Of a stretch of DNA of 16,960 nt, positions 7,887 to 15,577 are shown one piece after another. A program made the translations under genes and the position numbers. Below the pieces are notes generated by a model, which saw only the letters and a program-made list of their open reading frames with translations, had not been told where the DNA came from and did no database searches. The stretch is from Sulfurospirillum sp. UBA6790 (GTDB taxonomy: Bacteria > Campylobacterota > Campylobacteria > Campylobacterales > Sulfurospirillaceae), in assembly GCA_002452855.1 (NCBI GenBank), contig DKFS01000057.1, forward strand, positions 1 through 16,960. The letters are read 5' to 3'. Position 1 is the stretch's first letter. Each line of letters starts with the position of its first letter.

Positions 7887-10277
7887 TTAAAGCATATTGA
7901 AATCAACAGTGATTTCATCGATAGACCGCGCAGGTAGGTAGGTTTTAGCGTATTCTAAATAGACGCCAGAGGTATAAAAAAACTTCACTAAATCTTTATC
8001 GAGTTCATTTTCTTTAGCCATGGTGTATAGAATTTTCATAGCGGTTGATAGAGGCATTCCTGCTTTATAGGGTCGGTCACTGGCAGTGAGGGCTTCAAAA
8101 ATATCGGCGATGGCTAAAATGCGCGCTTCAAAACTGATTTCATCGCCTTTGAGTCCTTGGGGATACCCTTTTCCGTTAATTTTTTCATGATGGTTCCCTG
8201 AAATTTGAGGAATTTCTTTGTACTTTTTGGGAAACGGTAGCTTATTTAATAAATCAACGCTGAGTTTAGCATGGTCGTTTATAATGTCGCGTTCCTCTTT
8301 GGTTAATGTTCCTTTTTGTGTGCTCAAATGATAGGCTTCATCTTCCGTTAAAATTGTATAGATTTCATCACCAATATGCCATGATGTGTGCGCAAGTGCT
8401 TTGATTTTAGCAGCATCCGTATCGCTTAAGAAGGTATCACCGCGATTATGGGTTTGAATCAATTCCCACGCATCTTGCAATCGCTGTTTTTGCGTCATAT
8501 AGTGTGCTTCAAGCACTTCAAGCGCATACGTCTCTTTGCCTTCTAAATGTGCAACTTTTTTCTCCAAAAAATTTACATGTAAAGCGTGTTCAATAGTCGA
8601 AATACGGCTCTTAACAAGCGTGATGCGGTCAAAAATTGCTTCGAGCTTTGTAGCCTTATCGACGATTTGTTCAGGGGTTGCAAGTTTCCCGATATCGTGC
8701 ATCAAGGCGGCGAAATTAATCTGTTTGAGCTCTTCTTGGTTGAAATGCTTTTGCTTGTAGAGCGTTGTGTCATTATTGATAGCCCGTGATAGCATAAGAC
8801 TCAGTTTCACCATACGTTTGATGTGCCCTGCCGTATAAGGTGATTTTTTCCCAATAGCAAAGATGATACTTTTTAAAAAAGCTTCAAGGAGACTTTCTAG
8901 TCCTTGAATGAGCGAGGTATTGGTAATCGCAATGGCTGCTTGTGACGCAAGGGATAAAGAGATTTTTTCATCATCAACATCAAAGGCAATCACTTCACGC
9001 GTTGAAGGATGCTGTTTATTAAGAAGCTGTAAAACACCAATGATTTCATTTTCATGATTTTTCATGGGAATCACTAGCATAGACTTGGAGCGATACCCTG
9101 TTCCCTGGTCGAATTTTTTGGTTCCATCAAATGAAAAGCCTTCGGTTTCATACACATCGGGAATATTAATCAACCTATCTTCCAAAGCGCATGTTACGGC
9201 AACCATTTTTTTATTGGGTTCGCTGTTTTCTAAATACAGCGGAAGTGGTTCCCATGTTATTTTCCCGCTTGATCCACCCATTTTGATGTTTAAAGAGTCG
9301 GTCTGCGCAATTGTAAAACGCAATTGGTGTTGGTCTAGCAAATAGAGTGTGCCTCCATCAGCACTGGTCAGATTTTTAGCTTCAGTAACAATCATTTCTA
9401 AAAGTGAATTAAGGTTTTCATTGGCAGAAAGCGCTGTTCCAATTTGCGTTAGTTTTTGAACACGTTCATCACTGCTCAATAACGTACTAAGGCACAGTTC
9501 ACCTGTTGCAATGTCAATGAGTTCGCCATCTTTTAAAATATTATGCTTTTCAATACCGATAGCGCAAAGCTCTTTGGTAATTTGATTCACATAAAAGGGT
9601 TTGAGATGATTGATATAAATTTTGACATCTCTGTTTAAAAGTTTGAGCCCTGATTCTAAAAAATTAGGGGTAAGATGTTTGCTCTCCTTTGCAATTTTTG
9701 TCAAACGATTGGGAAAAGAGACATCAATAATCAACGCTTTAATGGCGCTGTTTTCATTGAGTGTTTGCCAGAGCAGTTCATTGTGAAAAGAGTCCCCCGA
9801 AAATAAAAGTGCGCTGTTGTGCTGTTCAATAATATACCCACAGCAAGGAACGGTATGATTGGATGGTATAGGAATGAGCGTGATGCCATCTTCAATAGGA
9901 TAACGCTCAAAAGGGGTAATGCTGACATACTGCAATGCCGGTATGGTTGAATTTAGAAGAGGAATTTTGTTGAAATTAGGCCACACTTCATCGTTAAAGA
10001 GGTGTTTTTGCAGTGCTTCTATGGTTTGAGGAAGCGCATAGAGTATCAGTGATTCGCTACGCTTGACAAAAAAATTATCAATCATAAACGCGCTATCAAT
10101 GATATGGTCTAAATGGGCGTGAGAAAAGAAAATGCGATGGATATGTAAAGCGTCATCGCCTAGCGCATGCATAATGTTGCCTGCATCAATGAGTGTGTTC
10201 TTTGTAATTTGGAGGCATGTGGTAAAAGCATTTTGTGCTCGGCTTCCTTGTGCACCAAGAATGCGAATCTGACTCAT
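7887..10277 (-). CDS. MBL-fold (class II PDE-like) - GAF - HD-GYP fusion
   Basis: A 796-residue cytoplasmic protein with three parts. Residues 1-265 are a metallo-beta-lactamase fold: HAHLDH metal motif at 53-58, His141 (SNHTVPCCGY), Asp162 (FSGDS), and late histidines in SKHLTP (201) and INHLKP (224). The order, and IIDVSFPN before SKHLTP, resemble class II cyclic-nucleotide phosphodiesterases (PDE1/CpdP). Residues about 270-455 are a GAF domain (DGGTLYLLD, SMLVIPMKN, GVLQLLNK). Residues about 465-785 are HD-GYP: HDIGKLATPEQIVDK (His527-Asp528), HHEKINGKGYPQGL (696-709), and IADIFEALTASDRPYK (723-738), which normally hydrolyses c-di-GMP. An insert of roughly 110 residues separates HD from the rest, and Asn701 replaces the usual Asp of HHExxDGxGYP. 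It starts 2 bp after the cyclase gene, suggesting turnover of the cyclase product. The MBL activity is inference. Confidence 0.85.
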   Translation of the reverse strand: MSQIRILGAQGSRAQNAFTTCLQITKNTLIDAGNIMHALGDDALHIHRIFFSHAHLDHIIDSAFMIDNFFVKRSESLILYALPQTIEALQKHLFNDEVWPNFNKIPLLNSTIPALQYVSITPFERYPIEDGITLIPIPSNHTVPCCGYIIEQHNSALLFSGDSFHNELLWQTLNENSAIKALIIDVSFPNRLTKIAKESKHLTPNFLESGLKLLNRDVKIYINHLKPFYVNQITKELCAIGIEKHNILKDGELIDIATGELCLSTLLSSDERVQKLTQIGTALSANENLNSLLEMIVTEAKNLTSADGGTLYLLDQHQLRFTIAQTDSLNIKMGGSSGKITWEPLPLYLENSEPNKKMVAVTCALEDRLINIPDVYETEGFSFDGTKKFDQGTGYRSKSMLVIPMKNHENEIIGVLQLLNKQHPSTREVIAFDVDDEKISLSLASQAAIAITNTSLIQGLESLLEAFLKSIIFAIGKKSPYTAGHIKRMVKLSLMLSRAINNDTTLYKQKHFNQEELKQINFAALMHDIGKLATPEQIVDKATKLEAIFDRITLVKSRISTIEHALHVNFLEKKVAHLEGKETYALEVLEAHYMTQKQRLQDAWELIQTHNRGDTFLSDTDAAKIKALAHTSWHIGDEIYTILTEDEAYHLSTQKGTLTKEERDIINDHAKLSVDLLNKLPFPKKYKEIPQISGNHHEKINGKGYPQGLKGDEISFEARILAIADIFEALTASDRPYKAGMPLSTAMKILYTMAKENELDKDLVKFFYTSGVYLEYAKTYLPARSIDEITVDFNML
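8572..8583. repeat. Palindrome TTTACATGTAAA, copy 3 (in HD-GYP gene)
   Basis: A perfect 12-bp palindrome encoding Leu566-His-Val-Asn569 on the minus strand, inside the unusual insert of the HD-GYP domain. Confidence 0.9.
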
Positions 10278-10279
10278 AC

Positions 10280-12502
10280 TTATCCTTTGGTTGTGTGAAC
10301 AAACACACCGTTAAATTCACTGGGTGGAAAGGCAATATAGTGCGAACAGCGTTCACAATAAATTGTGTAAATCGTATCATTAATATGATAATTTTTTTGT
10401 TTTAAATTTTCAAATAAGGTCAATGCTTCATGAAACTGTGCGTGTTGATACTGTCGGAGTGCTGCATGGTACAACGTCAGTTCTTCTTCAAGTATCTCTT
10501 GTGAACACTCACATAAAGGGTGTTGATGGTTAGGAATGCTTTTAAAATCATGCACCTGCCATATCTCGACAGGTTCTTGCTTCCCTTTAACCGTGACTAA
10601 ATCCAATAATCGCATCACGTAGTCACCTTTTAATTGGCGCTTTGTAAAATGCGAAATAATGATATGGGCTCCGTAATATTTGCACAATGATTCCAACCGC
10701 GAACCAAGATTGATAGGATCACCAATAACGGTAAAATCGCTTCTGCGACTGGTTCCCATTTCGCCAACAATGGCAAGACCTGTATTGATACCAATACCAA
10801 TATCAATGATGGGCTTATTGTTGTGAAGCGCCATCGTATGAATAGCGGAAAACTCGGGGTTTTTCTGCAAAATTTGATTTAATTTGACCAAATAATGCAG
10901 TTGTTCTAATGCCGCAGAGACTGCTTTATCGGCATGATTTTCAACACTCAGCGGTGCATTCCAATAGGCCATAATCGAATCGCCGATAAATTTATCAACC
11001 GTACCACCTGCTTTGATGATAATGTCTGTCATCGGGTCCATATACGCATTCATAAAATGAATCAGGTGCTTTGGTTCTCCCGCTGCTTCGGAAATGGCTG
11101 TAAAATTACGAATATCCGAGAAAAAAATCGTAATCTCTTTTTCCATGCCTTGTAAAAAATCGGCTTCACTGCTTAAGATATTATTCATAACGGCAGGGCT
11201 TACTTTACTGGCAAATTTATGTTTAATCATCTCTTTTTGTTTGATTTCAAGAAAATAGTTGATGGCTTGACCTATGATAAAAAGAATAGTGATAGAAACA
11301 ATCGGCAGAATGGTGTTGAGCAAAATGCCTTGATAAATCATCGCATAATAATGGGTTGCGATAATGATAAGATTCAGCGCTAAGAGTCCACTAAAGCTCA
11401 ACAAAGCGCTAGGAAGCAATAAAAGAGCAAACGTGACCAACGCTAATAATGCAATACTCATCATATCAACACCGCGTGTCCAAATGGGTTTTGCAATAAA
11501 ATTTTGGTGGAGGATATTGTCAATGACATTGGCATGCACTTCAACGCCTGCGTAAACGCTTTCAAACGGAGTGCTTCTTAAGTCCAAAAGTCCTGCAGCT
11601 GAGGTTCCCACAAGGGCTATTTTATCTTTTACATGTAAAGGATTAACATGCTTGTTGTACACGTCAATTGCGGAGATATACTGATAACTGTTTTGGCTTC
11701 CTCTATAATTAATCATTAAGCGTCCAAAAAAATCGGTAGGGATTTTGTGTTCACCTATAACAATTTGATTGAGACCATTTTCATCGTATAAGATGTCCAC
11801 TTTTTTTTCACCTAAAATAAGGCGTGCCATCTCTAAACTAAGTGAAGGATAAATCACGCCATTGTATTCCATGACTAAGGGGATACTGCGAACGATGCCA
11901 TCGCTATCGGGAATGGTATTGAAATAGCCGCTGGAATAAGCTTTTTGTTGAATAAGAGGTATATTTAAAATAGGGCGATACGGTTTTATCACATACGAGC
12001 GAGTAGGGCGTTCATGCTCAATCATAATGGCGGATGTTTTGGGTTGCCCTTCGGGTTGGATAGAATCAGGCGTAAGTGCAAAGACATAACCCACAATGGT
12101 GGGAGTGTCTTCAATCGTTTTTGCCAACATCTCATCGTAATTAGGAACATCTTGAAACGGAAGCCCCAATTTTTGAAAAACATTGTGAGGTGAGCTATTA
12201 TCTGCCTCTGCAAAGACAACATCCAAACCAATGATAGCAACGCCAAGGTCAGATAAATTTTGAAGCAATGTAGCCACTTTGTCTCTGCTCCAAGGCCATT
12301 GCCCAAGAGCTTTGAGACTTCTTTCATCAATATCAACAATGATGATGTTTTCATCTCCTGGAAGTTCTCCTCGGGTTTGAAGCATCAAATCTTTGATTTT
12401 ATATTCAAAAGGCTGCCACACGGCGTTAAAATGCAAATAGCCTACGACACCACCCAGTATTACTACCAGTGTAAAAAAGAGTTGTAGTAGGCTTTTTCGC
12501 AT
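10280..12502 (-). CDS. CHASE2-domain class III adenylate cyclase
   Basis: A 740-residue inner-membrane cyclase. A first helix (about 6-24) leads into a periplasmic CHASE2 sensor domain (about 30-330; KIKDLMLQTRG, WPWSRDKVATLL, GLDVVFAE, ALVGTSAAGLLDLRSTPF, GVEVHANVIDNIL). Three membrane helices follow (about 346-412), then a cytoplasmic cyclase domain. Catalytic features are the metal Asp463 (FFSDIRNFT) and Asp508 (DKFIGDSIMAYWNAP), Lys504 and Thr591 as adenine-selecting residues (FTVIGDPIN), and transition-state Asn598 and Arg602 (NLGSRLE). The pattern predicts an active cyclase specific for ATP. The C-terminus has a TPR-like helical pair and a PPSEFNGVFV tail seen in related CHASE2 cyclases. 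It lies 3 bp after the TPR/barrel gene and 2 bp before the MBL-GAF-HD-GYP gene, so sensor and putative hydrolase are co-expressed. The periplasmic ligand is unknown. Confidence 0.92.
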   Translation of the reverse strand: MRKSLLQLFFTLVVILGGVVGYLHFNAVWQPFEYKIKDLMLQTRGELPGDENIIIVDIDERSLKALGQWPWSRDKVATLLQNLSDLGVAIIGLDVVFAEADNSSPHNVFQKLGLPFQDVPNYDEMLAKTIEDTPTIVGYVFALTPDSIQPEGQPKTSAIMIEHERPTRSYVIKPYRPILNIPLIQQKAYSSGYFNTIPDSDGIVRSIPLVMEYNGVIYPSLSLEMARLILGEKKVDILYDENGLNQIVIGEHKIPTDFFGRLMINYRGSQNSYQYISAIDVYNKHVNPLHVKDKIALVGTSAAGLLDLRSTPFESVYAGVEVHANVIDNILHQNFIAKPIWTRGVDMMSIALLALVTFALLLLPSALLSFSGLLALNLIIIATHYYAMIYQGILLNTILPIVSITILFIIGQAINYFLEIKQKEMIKHKFASKVSPAVMNNILSSEADFLQGMEKEITIFFSDIRNFTAISEAAGEPKHLIHFMNAYMDPMTDIIIKAGGTVDKFIGDSIMAYWNAPLSVENHADKAVSAALEQLHYLVKLNQILQKNPEFSAIHTMALHNNKPIIDIGIGINTGLAIVGEMGTSRRSDFTVIGDPINLGSRLESLCKYYGAHIIISHFTKRQLKGDYVMRLLDLVTVKGKQEPVEIWQVHDFKSIPNHQHPLCECSQEILEEELTLYHAALRQYQHAQFHEALTLFENLKQKNYHINDTIYTIYCERCSHYIAFPPSEFNGVFVHTTKG
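11628..11639. repeat. Palindrome TTTACATGTAAA, copy 4 (in cyclase gene)
   Basis: A perfect 12-bp palindrome in the CHASE2-coding part of the cyclase gene, encoding Leu289-His-Val-Lys292 on the minus strand. Confidence 0.9.
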
Positions 12503-12505
12503 AGG

Positions 12506-13810
12506 TTAAAATGTCCACATCACACTAGCTAACGCATTGAGTTTATCGTAATCGTATGGGTCATGATTGGAGTGATTGTCGCTGTACGCAACACTCGCAC
12601 CTAACGAGAGATTTTTTTGGACGGTATAGCCCAAAGAGAGCTCGTACTGATTTTTTTCATCATGACGTTTTGTCAAAAAGATAGTATCGACATCGCTGTA
12701 ACGATCATTAATGCGGGTATAGCCTAAAGAGCCTCGGAAGGTTTTGGTAAACTCTTTGGAAAGGTCTATGCCGTATTTAAATTCGGTGTAATCCACATCC
12801 GTGCGTGTTGTTTCAACCTCTTTGTTGATGCTATAGCTGGTTTGAAGGGCAAATGCGAAAAGATTGTCACCGACAATACGTCGATAATTGGCGTAAATGA
12901 GATGGGCATTGACATCGTATGTCTCTTCATGGTAGTAGCCTCGCTTAAACGTATAGCCACCTTCGATGGCAGAAAGAGGGTCTAAAAGATACGTCTCTTT
13001 GAGTCCTGCTCCGACATTGTAAAGATAACCTTTCCCATCAATGTAAACACGGTCAAACATCACAGGGAGTGCGAATTTGACTTGCTTTTCACTCCATGTG
13101 GGAGCACTGGAGAGTGAAAAAAGAACGAGGTTATTGAGGCTTGATTTTGAATACAGCTTATCATACCCTACAAAACTATTTTCCAATGTCCAACCGCCAC
13201 GTTCACCAAAATCATAGCTATGGTTGAGAACGAATGTTGAAAAACCGTAGCCATCTTTTTCTTTGGTATTTCCAGAAATGGGTATATTTAATGAGGGAAG
13301 AATAAACGCTTTATTGCCAATATCGTTATTGACATTACTATCATAACCACCACCTACAATAACGGCGCCATTAAAGTGATGTGGACTGATACTTGCATCA
13401 ATGCGACGTTTAAAAGCCATCGCTACATCGCGTATATCGCTTGGAAGTTGGTCATTAAGTACTAGATTGAGTTCCGTTCGCGATAATTCTAATTGCTGGC
13501 GTTCATAATAAAGTCGTGCTAACTCAAGATGGGTTCGTGTGTGTTTAGGGTTGATCATTAAAACACGATCAAATGCGGCCATCGCTTCATCGTATTGATG
13601 AAGTTCCAACGCGCAACGCCCGACAAAGAAGTTGATTTCGGCACTCTGCGGTGTTTGCTCTAAAAGTTGTTCAAAAAGAGGATAAGCTTGCTTAAAATCC
13701 CCTTGATTATACACTGCTTGTGCATGCATATACAGCTCTTTGGATGTGATATCCGTAGCCAAAAGATGTGTACTCAAAAGAGCGATGAGAGTAAGGGTTG
13801 AGCGTTTCAT
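12506..13810 (-). CDS. TPR / outer-membrane beta-barrel protein, Slam-like (DUF560)
   Basis: A 434-residue protein with a signal peptide (about 1-19), at least three TPR-type repeats (about 24-57, 58-91, 92-125) in the periplasm, and a C-terminal domain of alternating amphipathic strands (about 146-434) that starts NGAVIVGGGYDSNVN and ends in Phe (ASVMWTF), a typical outer-membrane barrel signature. Size, the TPR-then-barrel order and the yDSNv motif match Slam / DUF560 proteins, which move TbpB-type cargo across the outer membrane (type XI secretion). Its ATG overlaps the stop codon of the upstream FecR/TbpB-like gene by one base, as expected for a translocator-cargo pair. Alternatives are another TPR-fused porin or an anchoring protein for the FecR partner. 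The barrel call is firm; the Slam assignment is moderate. Confidence 0.7.
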   Translation of the reverse strand: MKRSTLTLIALLSTHLLATDITSKELYMHAQAVYNQGDFKQAYPLFEQLLEQTPQSAEINFFVGRCALELHQYDEAMAAFDRVLMINPKHTRTHLELARLYYERQQLELSRTELNLVLNDQLPSDIRDVAMAFKRRIDASISPHHFNGAVIVGGGYDSNVNNDIGNKAFILPSLNIPISGNTKEKDGYGFSTFVLNHSYDFGERGGWTLENSFVGYDKLYSKSSLNNLVLFSLSSAPTWSEKQVKFALPVMFDRVYIDGKGYLYNVGAGLKETYLLDPLSAIEGGYTFKRGYYHEETYDVNAHLIYANYRRIVGDNLFAFALQTSYSINKEVETTRTDVDYTEFKYGIDLSKEFTKTFRGSLGYTRINDRYSDVDTIFLTKRHDEKNQYELSLGYTVQKNLSLGASVAYSDNHSNHDPYDYDKLNALASVMWTF

Positions 13811-15444
13811 TATTTGACCGCCTTGAAAACGCCTGAAGCCGTGCTTGTTCCAGCGGTTGCTTTGAATGTTCCACCGACGGCTTCAGCCGAAGTGCCATAA
13901 AATTGACCTGTAACGGTACTGGAACTTCCTGCTTGAAGGGCATTGTTGATTTTAACAGTATCGCTATTGGTCGCACTAAACGTTGTTCCATCACTCGGTA
14001 TTGTCGCTGATACTCCAATGTTCCAAGATTGCGGTGTTGTTTGTTCGGTTTGAAATTTGATATAACTGCTATCACGCAGGCTACCAGCACCTCCACCAAA
14101 ATCAAAATTAAAAACCACCTCATTATTATTCGTTGCATCAATAGCGTATGTATGAGAACCATCGCTGACAGAACCTAGCACATGTCCATTATAAGTATAA
14201 GAAGTGACAGCCTCCCCTGCAATTAAAGAGGCAATGGTTGCCGCTGCCGCATCTGTATCAACGCCTGCCACCCAGTAATTGGTTGTCGGAAGAAGCATAC
14301 TATCATCATGGGCTTTAACGGCCCAATAACCCCATGAAACATAATCATTGGGATAGGAGTTTTCCGTTTGAATCCATCCTTTATAATTATCAAAATCTTT
14401 AATCGAAAATGAGTTTAAGTCGTTATACGTCATTGTTAAACTACTGCTCGATTTTTTTAAATCTAATGAAGTAATAGCGTCTGTATCTCTATCTAAGACA
14501 ATAGAGCTAAACGTCGTTTCGCCATTGTTACGTAAACTATCGTTGGTGCTATTGATTGTAAGATTGAACGTATCGATTGTGCTGAGTATCTCTGTCTCAT
14601 CCATCACATAGCGTGATGTGGATAAGCCTGATAAGCTAATCGTACCGCTGTGGGTCGATGAAGAAAGGAGCGGTGGATTAAAGATAGGGTAAAAGTCATC
14701 ACTATAATGGGTAACTTGTCCTATAACATTCGTGTAGGTCGTTGATTGCTGCGATGTTTGCACGGCTTGCGTCGCAAGCGATGGAGCATTTAATGGCTGT
14801 GGTGGTGATGCAGGTGTTGGAGATTGTGGCTGAGGGCTTGTTCCTCCTCCTGCAAGTTGTTGTATAAATGATGGCGTTACATGAACCGGTGGAGATGGCG
14901 GTTGGGAAGCCGAGAGAATGGTTGTGGCAAATCCTGCATTGACAAGAACGCTTCCTCCTTGTGTTGTAACATCAATCGCTCCAGAGAGGCAGGCGAACAG
15001 ACTTGGCGTTCCAGGTTGGTCACCCATTTGTCCTGCTAGTGTTGTTCCTCTAATGCCAATAGTCGCTGTTTTGGTTTCAATCTTAAAATTTTCAGGTGCT
15101 GTTTTGCCGATTTTTCCTGTGATGCTTTTAAAGGTTCCTTGTGTAAATTTAAATTTCGCACGAGGGTTTTGTGCATCATTGATGTACTCTTTGATATCTA
15201 AATCGCTTTTACTGCCCAGGGTAATCACGGTTTTATCATCAAAAATCAGTTGAATTTGGCTATTTTCACCGGTTTTGATGAGGTCATTTTCCTCTAAAAG
15301 AGCTCCGGTTGCAAGTGCAATCATTTGATGATCACGGGTTGCACTCGCTTCACCTTTTAGAAGAGAGACTTTTCCAATAGATGCCCATAATTGCGTTGCA
15401 AAAAGTAAACATAAAATAATTCCAAAACGCCCGAAATTAGACAT
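13810..15444 (-). CDS. Secreted FecR-domain protein with TbpB-like C-terminal barrel
   Basis: A 544-residue exported protein. A signal peptide (1-21, LWA-S) has no lipobox, so it is probably not a lipoprotein. Residues about 24-175 form a FecR domain (IGKVSLLKGEASATR, GALLEENDLIKTGENSQIQLIFDDKT, ETKTATIGIRGTT). A Pro/Ser/Gln-rich linker follows (about 180-235), then a Ser/Thr/Gly/Asp-rich beta region. The C-terminus (about 415-544) carries YTYNGHVLGSV, FDFGGGAG, and the closing GQFYGTSAEAVGGTFKAT...SGVFKAVK. This is the FYG..A...GG.F signature of TbpB/factor-H-binding-protein-type barrels carried by Slam systems. There is no membrane anchor and no ECF sigma factor nearby, so it is not a FecR anti-sigma factor. 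A G-rich ribosome binding site (AGGGGG) is about 6-9 bp from the ATG. It is the first gene of the operon and plausibly the exported sensor ligand or cargo. Confidence 0.75.
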   Translation of the reverse strand: MSNFGRFGIILCLLFATQLWASIGKVSLLKGEASATRDHQMIALATGALLEENDLIKTGENSQIQLIFDDKTVITLGSKSDLDIKEYINDAQNPRAKFKFTQGTFKSITGKIGKTAPENFKIETKTATIGIRGTTLAGQMGDQPGTPSLFACLSGAIDVTTQGGSVLVNAGFATTILSASQPPSPPVHVTPSFIQQLAGGGTSPQPQSPTPASPPQPLNAPSLATQAVQTSQQSTTYTNVIGQVTHYSDDFYPIFNPPLLSSSTHSGTISLSGLSTSRYVMDETEILSTIDTFNLTINSTNDSLRNNGETTFSSIVLDRDTDAITSLDLKKSSSSLTMTYNDLNSFSIKDFDNYKGWIQTENSYPNDYVSWGYWAVKAHDDSMLLPTTNYWVAGVDTDAAAATIASLIAGEAVTSYTYNGHVLGSVSDGSHTYAIDATNNNEVVFNFDFGGGAGSLRDSSYIKFQTEQTTPQSWNIGVSATIPSDGTTFSATNSDTVKINNALQAGSSSTVTGQFYGTSAEAVGGTFKATAGTSTASGVFKAVK

Positions 15445-15473
15445 TGTAGCCCCCTACACATGGTATTTTAATA

Positions 15474-15479
15474 ATTTTA
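15474..15479 (-). promoter_or_regulatory. Possible -10 box for the fecR/slam/cyclase operon
   Basis: Minus-strand TAAAAT, about 30 bp before the start codon, which would give a leader of about 23 nt. A second TAAAAT is at 15465-15470. Neither has a clear -35. The placement is tentative; some promoter is required here because the neighbouring gene is divergent. Confidence 0.3.
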
Positions 15480-15522
15480 TGAAAAGATTTCTTAAAGTAA
15501 CATTGTCGTTTCCACATACTGA

Positions 15523-15532
15523 TTACATGTAA
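15523..15532. repeat. Palindrome TTACATGTAA, copy 5 (10 bp, intergenic)
   Basis: A 10-bp version of the repeated palindrome (flanks A and A). It lies in the divergent intergenic region, upstream of both the fecR operon and the bioC-like gene. Confidence 0.75.
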
Positions 15533-15565
15533 AACCAAAACAGTCGTTTTTTAGACAGACATAGG

Positions 15566-15571
15566 TATAAT
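15566..15571 (+). promoter_or_regulatory. -10 box directly before the bioC-like start (leaderless?)
   Basis: A perfect TATAAT preceded by GG ends 6 bp before the ATG at 15578. Transcription would begin about 6-7 bp downstream, at or next to the ATG, leaving no room for a ribosome binding site. A T-run lies at about 15547-15552. There is no good -35. Confidence 0.5.
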
Positions 15572-15577
15572 TTGCCT

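Noticed and set aside
13810..15444. FecR domain suggesting a TonB/ECF sigma-factor iron-signalling system
   Set aside because: There is no ECF sigma factor or TonB-dependent receptor nearby, the protein has a cleavable signal peptide and no cytoplasmic anti-sigma segment or membrane anchor, and its C-terminus is TbpB-like.
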